Part shown: piece after piece, positions 33,873 to 45,770 of the stretch
Numbering within the stretch: position 1 is the stretch's first letter
How the letters are laid out: every line of letters starts with the position of its first letter
Notes under the pieces: generated by a model
The model's database searches: none
What the model saw: only the letters and a program-made list of their open reading frames with translations
What the model was told of the DNA's origin: nothing
Translations under genes and position numbers: made by a program
Origin: Delphinapterus leucas
Lineage: Eukaryota > Chordata > Mammalia > Artiodactyla > Monodontidae
DNA: 64,000 bases
Reading direction: 5' to 3'
Assembly (NCBI RefSeq): GCF_002288925.2
Contig: NW_022098008.1
Location: 2,168,814 to 2,232,813, forward strand

Positions 33873-36570
33873 TAGAAGGGATAGGCTGACTTGACACAGG
33901 GGAGAGGGGGGTCGGTGGCTCTGTGCAAGGTCACAGTGGGGATCTTCTCGGGCAGCTCTGCCCCCACTCTGCTCCCAGCTGACAGCATCTCCAACTAGGG
34001 TACAGGCCTCTCTGAATTCTCCATCACGGTCAACTCTTGACGGCTCCACTTGTAATTTGGCCCTACTAAGTTGTGTTTCATATAGTTATATTGTATTCTT
34101 TCTTTATCATGGACCAATACTCAAGTATCTTCATTAGGGGAATACATTGAAATAAAGCATCATGTTTCTGAAAGCTCAGAAGAGAAAGACACATTTAGTA
34201 GTTGATACAAGGAAAAAGTTTGTCAGGAGCCTGAGAGAGCTGAGTGCTGTGTCCATTAACAGTAAGCTGGTTTGGTTTTATTTGTAATGCTCATGATAAC
34301 AGACACCGTGATAACTGTGCTTGCATCTCAGCACACTCAGTTTGTTTTATAGGTGAAAGGATGGACTCTCCTGACACCTTTGTAGCCCTGGAGCCTTTCC
34401 GTCCCATCTCCTGGGACCAACATTGCTCTTCCACTGCTGAGGCCACCTTCCAGATGCCCCTTTGATGCTCTAGGTCCGTGGCCTTCATGATTTTACTTCT
34501 GCCCCTGCTTCTACCCTCTCCTTGGTCCTAGGCTGACCCCCTTTACTGGGGTTCTCATCTTCTGCCTGCATCTGCCCACTACCCGGATGGGTAGGCTGCA
34601 AAGTCATGGGCAGTGGTGCAACGGCAACCCTGGAACAGACACCCCGCCTCTCCCGGTCCAAGGCAAAATGTGATAAACTGTGAGAAAAATGTAATGTACG
34701 TTTGTCAGATGAGACCCTTATCATTGATCATCTTCATTTGTTTTCTCTGGAATGACTCAGTTTATTACTTGTGATATTTATGTGTATATCCTTCAAATAT
34801 ATTCACCTATCCTGATGCAACTTGCCTGGAATTTCTTTCAAATTAACAGAAATATTTCTGAAGCATAAAAGCTAATATATTACACATTGTCAAGGTCTTT
34901 ATTCCTGCTACATCTCACAGGTGATAGGCTCCAGGGCTGTTTTATTTTTTAGGTGAAACCAGCTAAGGAGATTTGCCGGATGAGGTTCCTGTTCCGGTGA
35001 CTTCACGTAAAACTCACATTCTGTTTTGACAAGTCAGCCATGATAGCGTGTTAAGAGGCATGCATTCACATATTCATTTCTACAAATTCAGAATAAACAT
35101 ATTCCATAAACTAAAAAGCATTCGAAAATGCATACAAGCAAAAGCCGGTTAATTGCTCTGTGCAGAGGATGTAGGCAATTGTCCTTTAATCTTTAAATCA
35201 TATTAACAATTAATCCAGAGGACTATAAGACACAGTCATCTGTCTCATAGTAAATCCAACACACAGAGTCAAAACGTACACTTTCCATCTTGATTGGTCC
35301 TGGTTAGAAGCGCAAGTGCGGAATTCCATGGGTGTCAGGTCCGTGCTCCTCTGCGGTGCTCCTTCTGGGGGAGGACGGCAACGTCTACCCTTTGGATTTG
35401 GGTTTTAAAGGTGCAATGTCTTCCCCGATGAAGCTTGAGGGCAGCTCTATTTCTAGCAATCATCATTGTCATCGTGAAGGCCTAATTCCAAGTTCCCATT
35501 TTTTGGTGGCTGCTCAGCAAACACCTGCTTGTTGAGCGGGCCTAGAGGTGCACGTTTGGCCTGAGGAAGGCACCCGCCGGGTGGCACCTCCACTGAGGGG
35601 GCTCAGCGGCCTGCGGTGGGTGTCCGAAGGAGGGTGGTTGCGAGCATCTCTGCGGGAGGTTGGGGGCAGGTGTCATGATCATTTCACCACCACTGACCAT
35701 CCAAAAGTAGGAAGAAAAAATAGGCTTAAAGCAGAGCTTTGAAATGTGACACTGGTCATTTCCCAGTGCTGAGGATGAAGTTTGTATGGTAAAGGGGGTC
35801 TGGATGAAGCTGAGCGACAGGGGAGGAGTGGGCTGTCACCCCGGTGCCTCTCTCTTTCCCTCCTTTCTTCCCTCCTTTCTCTCTCTGCGTCCCTCTGGGT
35901 GGACAGACAGACAGGTGGCTGGCCGGCCGGTGCCCATGGAGGCCTGGGGTCCTTCTCTGGGGCTCTAAGGATGAGCACTGGCTCTGGACCTGCTTTTCCT
36001 GCATCAAATCATGGCTTTGGAATTCTGGAAAACTAAATGATAACATGTTACAAAATGCATCAAACCCTGTATTAATATGAGGCTAATTCATAGAAGAGTG
36101 TTTGAATTCAAGTCGGTTTGTTTCCTTTTCGCTTTCTGTGATTTTTCTGCACACTCCTCTTGGTCACTGATGTCCGAGGCCTCCTCTGGGTGAGGGACAC
36201 AGGCCCCGCTTGGCATGAATGCTCTGATGTTGCTGCACTGGCCCACGTAGGCCACCATGGACTGTCCCCTTTGTGAGCGTGGCCCACGACGGGAGGTGTG
36301 GCTTGGCCTCTGCTCACGAGCCGGGAATGGGACGGGTGGATACCGGTTGCCAGAGGCTGCACCCTCGAGGAGCATTGAGACCCACAAGGTCACCAAAGGC
36401 TGCCTCCATGGATGCTGAAAACGCCTTCAATTCAGCCGCCTCTCACTCACCATACACAACTCTAGAAGTTGCTCTGAGCTCTGGGCTCATATTCAGAAGG
36501 GAAAAGTTATGAATTCACCCATCGATGGCCTGGCGGGCTCCACCCCGGGCAGGGAGGATGCAGCTGTGCA
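33873..36570. other. Unassigned single-copy sequence
   Basis: AT-rich at 34700-35300, GC-richer after 35330. A pyrimidine-rich stretch lies at about 35846-35892. I recognise no mobile element and no exon. Open frames near 35679-36396 overlap on both strands and have biased composition. Confidence 0.35.
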
Positions 36571-36576
36571 CGCGCA

Positions 36577-36608
<32 letters not shown>

Positions 36609-36610
36609 GC
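36571..36610. repeat. Alternating CG/CA dinucleotide tract
   Basis: Runs from 'cacgcgcacgtgcgcgcgcg' directly into (CA)n ending 'cagcgcacg'. This is an uninterrupted purine-pyrimidine alternation of about 40 bp, the kind of sequence that can adopt Z-DNA under supercoiling. Confidence 0.85.
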
Positions 36611-39112
36611 GCACGTCCCAGCGCTCAGGGAGGGCACAGAGCCCCAGAAGGAGGAGACACCTTGAGACTCTTTCAGGGAAGAATCTTCCAGAATCCAGGC
36701 CCCTCGTAGTAAGCTGAGCAGGGCCGGCTTCCCCTTAGCAGGGCAGGTCCTCAGCATGCCTGCCGTGAAGACATAAGATTCTTCTAGAAGGGGCAGTTTC
36801 ACTGTCTAAATTGTGGCCTAATGCAGCTGAATTTCCCGATTGACTTGAGAACAAATTCTGAAAAGCATGGCCCTTGGAGTAGGCAGTCTTGAGTGAGGAC
36901 ATTCAGAAGGAGATAGGAAGGTGTCAGAGGGTAGCCGCGAGGGGCATGAGTGACAGGCAGGGTGCAGCAGCTGTGCAGGGGCCCCGCCATCTCCATCCTT
37001 TTCACTCGGACCCCAGCGAGGACCCGGTGGTGTCACCTTGCACCTCCCTTTGGACTGCTTTTTGGGGGAGATATCACCAACTTTTATAAAAGTTTGACCT
37101 CGGGACAGAATGCAAGACCATGAACCAGTGTGCACAGCTGGGGGCCAGAGCTTCTAGGAGCCAAGTTTCTGCACAGCAAGGGCACAGCCCTCCGGTCCCC
37201 CGGCTCTGCAGGCCTCCCTAGGTGACACTCGATAAACACATGTCAGATGGAGGATGAGTGGCCGTCACCAGCTCCTCCCTCACTCTGGACCTCTGCTTCT
37301 GTCACTCAGGTATTTTTACTCCACATTAGGCTAAAGAGCCTCACCAACACACCCCCATTTTTTTCACAGCTACAACTGAGACACCGCCAGCATTAACTTG
37401 TGAAAATGATTGTTTTGTCCCAATTATCCTTATTAAGATTATATTAATTGTTGTGACTATTGATCTTGCCTTTAAATTTACCAAAAGAGGATTCTGAGCC
37501 TAGGCCCCCTGGATGTGGAGATGCTGGCCTTCCCTTGTTTCTCTGAGTCCTTCCTCAGACCCTGAGCTGACAGCAGGTCCTTTGTTGATCTCTTTTCCTT
37601 CAGGAAGGACCCTGATCTCCTCTGCATCACCTGAGCAGTCCACCCTGACCTTGCTTCAAGGTCAACAGACACTTTCCTATTCTCCTGGAGATTAAGGAGG
37701 TCAGCCCGGGGCTCACAGGGACTCCAGGGTCTCCCTTGAAACTCTGGCCCCAAAGTCTCAGGAATCCAGTTGGGATGAGGGGCTGAGGAACCCAGGGCCG
37801 CAGGCCCAGCTCTGTGTGGGGCCGTTTCTGATTGAAGTGGGTCTGGGTGTGAGGGGATGAGATGTGATGCTGTGAAGGGCACCTGTGCTTTATGACCCAT
37901 GTCACTTGTGATCTGGGACCTTCATTGATGGACTCGGCCACACAGCACCACTTAGAAGGCTTCTCCATACATGAATGAGTTTTTGTCCTTAGCATATAAC
38001 TTTGAAATGACATTTTCTGTTTGGGGAAAGACACATTTTGGACTCACTTGCTGGACAAGGCTCTGGCCACTAGCTCTGTGAGGAGGGCGGAGTCTGAGGC
38101 TGCGTCGGGGTGGGGGGATGCTGAGAGCTGCGTGGTGGGCACGTGGGCAGCACCCCGCGGGCCACAGGATGAGTCTACACTGTGCAGGACCTGCCCAGCG
38201 TCCCCTTCCTGGGGCCGGCCCGAGCCTTTCCAGGTGAGGCCTTGGGGGCCTAAGTGTGAAACTGGGACCCAGGATTGGGAAATGGGCTTCCGGGATCCCC
38301 CATGGCACTGATTTACACTGACTGCTCCTTTTCCCAGAGAAAGCATTTCATTTCCCTCACCCCTACTGTCTCCACCACCAGCTCCACCGTCCCCAGGGCC
38401 AATCCACAACACCTCCCAGAGCCCAAATGCCAGGCTCGGCAGGGAACAAGGACAAAGGGGACCTAGTGATGCACATGAGGTCGTCCTCGTTGTTTAATGG
38501 CGACCCACAGCTAGAAAATGCTCAGAAGGAGAGGAAAACCCTTGCGCAGCGTCTAGGCGGCCAGCGTGGCTCTGGCCATGGACCAAAATCCACCAGGCTT
38601 AGCTGCACCCGTGAAATCCCTGAGGCCTGCCCGGCCGTGCCCTCCGGAATCTGTACCACAGCTGAGCCCCTGCTCCAACACGAATGGCCTGCGGCCTCAA
38701 CCCCAAGCCCAGTGCCAGGACCCTGAAGCCCACTCCCAGGACCTCCACCCCAGCCTCGCTGGGGGAGGTTTTGTGCTGGATTCTGTGCTGCTTCTTGGAA
38801 ATGCTGGCCTCCTCCGAGGCCTCCTGGGGGATGGATGCATTTCTCCCTTCCCCTCCTCCACCGGTTCCAGGAAAGAGTAGGGTCCGGAGGTTTAGGACAA
38901 CAACCGGAGAGAAGTACTTGGTCCTGAGGCAACCAGAATAAGGATGGGGCGGGGGTGTGGGGGAGATGCATCTGGGGAAACCGCACCTCCTGATCAGATT
39001 CTGGCGGAAATAGGACTGAAATGGTGACATCACCACACTTACATTATCTGTTGTACAATTATTTGCTTTAAAACTGGAGGATGTGGGAGGGAGACTGGTG
39101 GCTGAGTTCCAG
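36611..39112. other. GC-rich unassigned sequence
   Basis: Many overlapping open frames on both strands (for example 37478-37900 and 38522-39201) reflect high GC and few stops. None shows a recognised domain or a convincing splice structure. No mobile element is recognised in these 2.5 kb. Confidence 0.35.
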
Positions 39113-39131
39113 CAGTGACCAGGGGGAGGCA
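39113..39131 (+). promoter_or_regulatory. Weak CTCF-like motif
   Basis: Reads cagtgaccagggggaggca. The ACCAGGGGGAG part fits the CTCF core, but the flank is less typical. Listed because it continues the series of plus-oriented motifs. Confidence 0.25.
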
Positions 39132-39719
39132 GGACAAGCATGGGGCCCGGGCTTGGAGCAGGGACTGTCCTGCAGCACTTCCCCGGCTTAACTGCCCGCA
39201 ATCCACACCTCGAAGGCCCGGATGAGACCAGCCCTCGGGGGGCGGGCCTCTCTGAGCCCTTTGCTCACTGGCCCCTGTGTTAGAAGCTGAGGCTGCTCTG
39301 GCCCCATCCCAAGACTGGGCTCCACCCTAAACACGGCCCGTCGACCTGCAGGGGCCAGGGGCAGGCTGGGACCCCCCTTCACCAACTACCGACGTTACTG
39401 GGGGAGAAAGGAAGGTGAGTCCACGAGAAGACACCTAAACTCAGGAAGAAAGACACCAGGTGGAGGGCCAGGACTGCTGGCCTGGCTGTTCTCTGACTTT
39501 TCCTCGAATAAACTGGAAGCCAGCTCAGAACGCAGGCGGGGACTGTGAGGGGGGAAGGGGGCGTGGTCTCAGGCCAGGCCGAGGGGAGGCAGACAGGCCT
39601 AGCTGTGTCCTGCTCTTTCCACGTCTGCATTTGTATCCGGAGCAAATGCATTTGCCTTTGGGCTGGAGCCGGCTGAAAACGGGGAAAGGCAATTAATACA
39701 GAATTCGGGGGCCAACTCT

Positions 39720-40020
39720 GAAACGCGTCGCTTCCTCTATCTGCCCCCATCCTCGGGGGTCGTGACAAGTGACAGTCATTTGCCCTAAAACCTTAATGAG
39801 TGGGTCACGGCTGGAGAGGAGGGGGCGGGCTCTGGGTCCCACGGCGGCCGCGCCACGGTCGGCTGTGCAGTAACCAAACCAGACGGAGTCCCCACCATAT
39901 CCCGGCCGCGCTCCCCAGATGCCCCTTCCACTTCTGCAAAGGTAATGAGGAAGTAATGAGGCTTGACCTGGATGTCCGCGCCCGAGTTCCCCCTTCCCTC
40001 GGGTCCCCGAGGTTGGAGTG
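39720..40020. promoter_or_regulatory. CpG-rich patch
   Basis: About two dozen CpGs in 300 bp by hand count, including 'gaaacgcgtcgc', 'cacggcggccgcgccacgg', 'cccggccgcgctc' and 'gtccgcgcccgag'. The surrounding 5 kb is GC-rich but CpG-poorer. It abuts the AT-rich, repeat-free block on its right, a pairing common at developmental regulatory elements. No transcript start can be assigned. Confidence 0.45.
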
Positions 40021-41110
40021 AGATGTTGGGTTTCTGCAAAGCTGTGCTGATAGCTGGTCGGGGAGCTGAGCTGCTCTCTGCAGCTCTGAGGTTGCCGGTG
40101 GGAGAGGTTCAGATAAACCCAGGCCTCTTTCAACGCCATCAGTTCACTCCGATCCCTCCGCCGAATAAGACAATTTGACGCTGTGCAGGCCCGTCAGGCC
40201 GCTGACTGTTTTGTCACTTGATGGATGCGGAGGCCTGACCTTTCTGGGCTAACTCGTCCGCCCGCCCCTCCCCACCCCCCCAGGCTCTCAGCCCCCTCCT
40301 TTCTGGCTTTGCTGGTTGGCCACATTCAACTGTGCAAACAGGCAAAACCCAAGAAAGGTAGGCAGAGGGCCTTTGGAGATCATTAGCTTAATTTGAGCTG
40401 AAGTCTCTTTGTTGTAAGCTGGGGAGGGGAGGGACCTGGGGATCTTTCAGTGTTTTGCTGGCGAGCTTGTTGAGATATGATTGCCTTTGTTGTGATAATC
40501 TGAAATTAATTTGCACTTGAACCCATCTTTCTTCTGGGCTCCCTTTAAACGCTGTTATAATTATGCGCCTGGCGTGAAATTGAGCGCAGGCCGTGATATG
40601 ACAAAGCTGAATGCTTGAATTCCCCAGGTACAGAAGGCTTTTTTCCCCACTTATCTCACAAGGTAATAAAACAAAATGTTCCAGTGCACACACTTAAGAG
40701 CCAGGTATTTGCCGGAGGGAAACAGCGTTCATCAGTGCATCGCAACACATTTCACTATGTACTTTCTCAGTGGGTCAATCGCTCCCTTTTAAAGTGATAT
40801 TAAACTTCTGCTAGTATTAGTTGATTTGTACCTGGAATGCTATACGAAAGTGAAAATGGTATGTTTTATTCTATTTCAGCCACTTCTCATCTGAGAGGCT
40901 TTGTCTCCAACACACATTTTCTCAGGTTTTTTTCAAGCACGATTAAAGGCCCCCTCCTAACAGGCGCAATTGATCTGAGCCAACACCCTTCTTGTTCGCT
41001 GTGTGAGCTGTACCACCCTTATCAGCATTCTTTTAGTTTTAACCCAGATTAGTGTTTTGGGTGAGAAATCTCATTAACTCCGGCCAGCCCATCTCCTTTT
41101 GTGATCGCCT
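40021..41110. promoter_or_regulatory. Candidate conserved non-coding regulatory block
   Basis: Repeat-free, with a shift to AT-rich homeodomain-like strings: 'cattagcttaatttg', 'tgaaattaatttgc', 'ttataattatgcgc' and 'aggtaataaaac'. TALE-like 'tgtcacttgatggatg' lies at about 40213-40228. No coding frame persists. The texture (sharp AT/GC alternation, no transposons for over a kilobase) resembles deeply conserved enhancers near developmental genes, but conservation is inferred and not measured. Confidence 0.35.
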
Positions 41111-41331
41111 TTGGAATTGTAATGGACTAAAAGGCCAGTGGGGCCCTTCCCCGAGGCTCAATTCCTCTTTAAGTCGGCGGACAGCTTAGAGCAACGACAC
41201 TCCTCCCAAAGAGACCTGCTGGAGGTCGGGGAGGAAGCTGAGGTTTCCCCCTCGCTCAAAAAGGTAACTGAGCCGGCCTGGGAACGGGGAAGGTGGGAGG
41301 GAGCCCTCCGGGCACCCTGACCCCTGGGCCC
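41111..41331. other. Unassigned sequence
   Basis: Transition from the AT-rich block to a GC-rich minisatellite. No element recognised. Confidence 0.3.
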
Positions 41332-41475
41332 CTCCCCTCCCCCGGCGGCCCTCCCCCTCCACCAGCGCCCCTCCCCCCAGCGGCCCTCCCCCTCCCCCGG
41401 CGGCCCTCCCCCTCCACCAGCGGCCCTCCCCCTCCACCAGCGCCTCCTCCCCCTCCACCAGCGTCCCCACCCCAG
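41332..41475. repeat. GC-rich 20-bp minisatellite
   Basis: About seven units of cggccctccccctccaccag with length variants of 15-23 bp. Two neighbouring units (41401-41420 and 41421-41440) are identical. The other strand is strongly G-rich with runs of three to six G. Gly-rich and Pro-rich open frames over it are by-products. Confidence 0.9.
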
Positions 41476-42149
41476 CCCTTTCCCTCCTGCTCCCCGGACT
41501 CCTGCCACAGATGCGTCAGTGGACCCCTCTCCAAAAAACAGCCTGTACATTGTCATCTCATCCTAGTGCTTAGAAAAAACTGCAATTTCATTGTCACGTG
41601 AAGCAAAAAAGAACCCATTTGCCCAACAGGAGTGTCGGGTAAAGAAGGCCATGCTACAGGGAGACACATATTGGTTAAAAAGGAAATCCGTTCACTTCAA
41701 ATCACCCTCCACGTGTTTTATAAGTGATTAAAGCACACATACCTGACTTACTTGAGGAATGAAATCTTCAAGGGTCAAAAATCATGATTTACAAAATAAA
41801 ATATCCTCCCCTAAATGACAGTTTGTTTATCCAGCACGTGGGGTTAAACGCCAATAGCAAGTTTATAGGACTGCTCTCATTTATTCAAAATTTTAATTTT
41901 GAATAATACACATGAGCCATTGGGTACAATGTTATCTTTCACCCAGAAAAGTATGTATTTTGTAAAGTGGCTTGATCCTCTCTGAGTGATTGTTCTGTGT
42001 GATCTCTATGACTATTTCAGGGAAAATGAAATGCCAATTTTGAGACTGACTATGGTAGGAACAGGACTACTTTACTTTTGCTCCCCGAAGCCTATTAAAA
42101 TATACACATGAGTAGCATCTCTGTTCTTTAATCACTTTACTTACAGTAT
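41476..42149. other. Unassigned AT-rich sequence
   Basis: No recognised repeat. Contains TAATTTTGAAT-type strings near 41890 and could belong to the regulatory texture of this half. Confidence 0.3.
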
Positions 42150-42232
42150 TATTTTAATTTAATTTTTAATTTAATTAAAAAATTTTTATTGAAGTAGAGT
42201 TGATTTACAACATACAATGTTATTTTAGACAA
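42150..42232 (-). mobile_element. Very short L1 3' end, antisense
   Basis: An AT-only 'taatttaattttta' stretch leads into 'tttttattgaagtagagttg' and 'atttacaac', the reverse complement of the last bases of a cetartiodactyl L1. About 55 bp of L1 survive. It lies about 65 bp left of the diverged minisatellite. Confidence 0.75.
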
Positions 42233-42298
42233 AAGATTGAGACGATGCTTCAGAATCTCCTTGACTGGCCTCCTTGCAAAGGCCGTGCTGTGTGCTCG

Positions 42299-42900
42299 CA
42301 CTTGAATAGAGGCGGCGGGGTGCTGCTATCACATAGAAGAGGGGTGGGCGCCCTGTCCTAATGGGGAGGCGTGGTGTGTCGACTATCACATAGAAAGGCT
42401 CGTGCGCCCGTTTTCCTACAGAGGCGTCATGGGTGAGTCCACCATCATACAGAAGAGGTGTGCTCCCGTAACAGCATGTGAAAGAGGGGCAGGTAACGAG
42501 CATCCCAGAGCTGAGGTGTGTGTGCTGATGTCACACAGAGGGGTAGCGGTGCCCCTTTATCACATAGACGGTGTGTGTGTACCTGCTGCCCTGTGGGGCT
42601 GTGGGTGTTCCCATTACTAAACAGAGAAAAGACAGTGCCTAGTGTCACATACAAGAGTCGTGGGCAGGCATCGCACCACATCTTAGAGGGATGTGCACCT
42701 AAGGTCCCACAGAAGAGGCGTGGGTACACTTGTCATATGAAAGGAGGGTTTGTGCCTAGTGTCCCATAGAGGAGGTTGGGTGTCCCCGCTGCCCTGTAGA
42801 AGATGCGGGTGTGCAGCTTATAGAGGAGATGCGTGTGCCTACTACCTTGTGGAGAACCCGTGAGTGTGCTCATCCCAAAAGAGATGCCGTGTGGCCGCAG
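42299..42900. repeat. Diverged 28-29-bp minisatellite, about 21 units
   Basis: Splitting the sequence every 26-31 bp (mostly 28-29) lines up a shared pattern: tgtcacatagaagaggcg then tgggtgccta. Clear units begin near 42328 ('ctatcacatagaagagg'), 42383 ('ctatcacatagaaagg'), 42529 ('atgtcacacagaggg'), 42557 ('tttatcacatagacgg'), 42643 ('gtgtcacatacaaga'), 42702 ('aggtcccacagaagagg') and 42759 ('gtgtcccatagagg'). Others, such as 'taatggggaggcg' and 'ctgccctgtagaagatgcg', are recognisable variants. Units differ at many positions, so the array is old. It is not a CRISPR: there are no constant repeats with unique spacers. Confidence 0.8.
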
Positions 42901-43239
42901 CCTTCATCACCTGGAGTGTGTGGGGGCCGCCCACCGTGCTTCCATCCCTCAGACACAGCGCGAGTCTGTTCCCCTGCAGATCCCCACAGCTCCTCCCCCA
43001 TGGGCACCCCAACTTGCCACTGCATCCAGAACTCCCCAGGAAGTGTCCCTAAGAAGTCCACCCCTTAGAGGGGTGCCCCATGCCCTGCGAGGGCCGGGAG
43101 GATGCGGCCCCCTGGCTGAGCTGCCCCGGCGAGCGTGGGCGCCTCTTCCGAGCGCCCTCCTCCCGCTGCTCTATCTCCGAGCGCTGGGGGCCCCGCACCC
43201 ATGTCACCAGCTCAGCTGACAAGCAGCCCTGGCAAAACA
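42901..43239. promoter_or_regulatory. GC-rich sequence with a CpG cluster at 43070-43210
   Basis: About 13 CpGs fall in 120 bp ('gagggccgggaggatgcgg', 'ccggcgagcgtgggcgcc', 'ccgagcgccctcc', 'ccgagcgctggg'). The left part is the GC-rich edge of the minisatellite. No promoter or exon is demonstrable. Confidence 0.35.
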
Positions 43240-43690
43240 GCCTTCCACAAACCAGGCAGGCAGCCCTGTTTCTCTTATGATAACATCTCCTGATCTCATT
43301 ATTGATTATCTGCTTTCTCGGGTCCTGTTTCCTGAAAGTTTGATATGGGGCAACAGAGGTGACAAAAGATTGGCACCCGGCTCTGGGAATGAAGTGGCTG
43401 GTCATTAGATCAGCATCCACTCCGGGGGCGGGGGTGTTTGGCAAAAGCATTAGGTTCTGTCTTGACTTAATCGCTCTCTCCTTTATCTCAAATCTGTTTT
43501 GAACCCTCCCAGGCAATTTACCAGCCTTGTCATTGATTCCTGTCACCTAAACGTGCCCCCAAGAGCTACATTTTGATGATGAATCAGCTCTTCATTTAAA
43601 CAACTGTGGGCTTCACCTTAATTCGAAAATAGCTCTTGAGACAACAACAACGAAAATACCGTGAATACCATAAGTACTGTAGCTAATTAC
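43240..43690. promoter_or_regulatory. Candidate conserved non-coding block
   Basis: Repeat-free AT-rich stretch after a CpG cluster, with 'gatctcattattgattatct', 'gacttaatcgctctc', 'cttaattcgaaaatag' and 'agctaattacagcaat'. The pairing of a CpG cluster and a homeodomain-motif-rich block repeats the layout at 39720-41110. Conservation is inferred only. Confidence 0.3.
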
Positions 43691-45330
43691 AGCAATCTTT
43701 GGCCAGGACTCCTGTGGTCCTGAAAATTTGCCCCTGTTTCTTGTGGTCTGTGGCCTGTTAAAGCCGAGTGCATCCCACAGTTGAACTCACTGTGTGGAAC
43801 ACGTGTGCACATCAGGGAACATGTGTGCCTAGCTGAGAGCACGCGTGCACAGCTCACTACCATATAGACGGCAAATGGGCCTAAGACCCACTGCCCAGAA
43901 CACTTGCAAAACTGATTCATGCGTGGTCTCTCCTGTCATGAGATTGCATGGATGTGCACATCTCACCACCAGGAGGCCTTTGGTATTTAAGACCAGCTCA
44001 GTTTTCAGGGTAGAGTTATTGGGACTGAGGTCTCCTGGCTGCAAGTGACCAATGACAAGCATGGTGTTCAAGGTGAAGTTTGTTGTCGTTGTTTTAGTTT
44101 CCAGCTGCCTCCATCCCCTCCCCACTCCCTATCTCTGAACCAATATCAGGTCCCCTTTCGTCAAATTCAGCTGGGGCCAGGGGAGCTGACAATCCAGGCA
44201 GGTTGGAGATGGTGTTCGTGGGCCCTGCGGGCAGCAGAGAACCTTCAGCGTTTGGCGTTGAACCTTTTCCACCTTCACAGATTTGGTTTCTGTGTGATCA
44301 GCATTAGGGACACTCCTCAGAGGTGATTCACATAATGTTGGAGCAGCACGTGGACCCTGTCCGGGATTCCTGCCACCTGGACCATCTCATCACTGCATCC
44401 ACAGGGGAGGTGAATCTGGGAGTCTGGATGGGGCACTAATGTTGGGTGTCTCACCAGTGCTGTTGGTGTGTGATGTTCTTCAAGGTTTATCTTGGCTGAA
44501 CAAGGCCCTGGGCATTTGTGTCCCCTCTTTGTGCTGCAGGAAATTTAGGGACGTGGTATTTGGTGGGGTGAGTGGCTTTGAAATCAGGTCCAACTGATGT
44601 ACAAGATCCCCAGGGCCTTGATCTGCAGGTGCAAAGGGGTGACTCCAGTCTCTGCCCACCTTTCCATTGTTGATACAGATGCTCCGAAGTGTAACTGCAG
44701 ACGGAAGATGCCACATGTCCTCCCCAAGGCCAGGGGTACCCAGGGATGCCAAATGCTCCAGGAATGCAGAGGGAGAGCAGGGAGACTGCCTCTCTCCTTG
44801 TGGTCCTGTTTGGTGTGTATTTGCACTCTGCAGAAGCCACCTTTCTCACTCTGGCCTCCGAGCAGACATGCATTGTCTTCTCTTCAAATCAAAATTGCTA
44901 CAGTCTCTCTCTCGCAGGGCCTCACCTCTACCCTGCCCGCTAATCATCATTATGACCGAGCTGTAGAATTCATACCCCGTGGAATCCCTGGCAGATGTAC
45001 AATTACATCCCAGAGTCCATTTAGGCCCCAGACTTAAAAGCCAGCCTCAACTCCTCACTTGCCGTCACTGTCTGCCACCCCGATCCAATCCACTTCAGGG
45101 AGTCCTGTTGGACCCGCTTCTAAAAGGTCTCCAGAACCTGAGTCATCCCATGAGCTCTGCTGGCACCACTCCCTCCAGTCCCCTCCCAGTTCTCTGCTCC
45201 ACCCCCATGATCCTTCCCAGGGGGCAGCCAAAGGGATGTCCTGAAAATATCCACCCTGCTCCTTGAGGTCTCAGCAGCCCCCCCCCCCCCCATAGTGCTT
45301 AGGGTCTAGATCCCCACTGTGGCCTGTAGG
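43691..45330. other. Unassigned sequence
   Basis: Mixed composition. A run of 14 C residues lies at 45278-45291. No recognised mobile element before the L2 on the right. Open frames of about 100-146 codons (for example 44597-45037) show no known domain. Confidence 0.35.
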
Positions 45331-45770
45331 GTCCACCCTCTCCCACATCACCCTCTGCCCCAGCCGCACTGGCCTCTCAACTGGTCTACAGAGTTCTACA
45401 CTCAGCTCATTTCTGCTCCAGGACCTTTGCGCTGGTTGGTTGCAAAGCTCTTCTCCCAAACTCAGGCATCACCTCCATCACTTCCTTACAGAGAGGTGCC
45501 TTCCCTGACCCTCTCCAGTCACACTTCATCTGATTAGGTTATTTAATTAAATAGAATTAAATAGAATAAAGTCCTCCCGAAGTGTAAAATGTCTGGGTGA
45601 GGGATTCCGAGGGATTCCCAGTGATGCCGATGGAGGATGGTGCTGAGAGCCTGTGCTCTTTGCCTGTACTTCTCCTCCTCAGTAACTATTTCACCCAATT
45701 ACTGCCTTTCTTTTCCGCGTTTATTTCACAGAGCTTATGTGTGTTGAGCTGTGAGACAGGTGCTCATGGG
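45331..45770. mobile_element. LINE-2 (L2) fragment
   Basis: Shows the L2 sequence order: 'cactggcctctcaactggtc', 'ctcatttctgctccaggac', 'ctttgcgctggttg', 'caggcatcacctccatcac', 'agagaggtgccttccctgac' and 'cagagcttatgtgtg'. A small AATTAAAT-type expansion lies at 45540-45570. Highly diverged. Confidence 0.7.

Noticed and set aside
38599..39201. 200-codon minus-strand frame
   Set aside because: Same reasons as for the frame at 19834: low stop density from high GC, no known domain.
41158..41601. Gly-rich and Pro-rich frames on both strands
   Set aside because: Translation of the GC-rich minisatellite at 41332-41475.
42299..42900. CRISPR-like periodicity
   Set aside because: Period and unit vary together with no constant repeat and unique spacer pattern, and the setting is mammalian. 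It is a diverged minisatellite.
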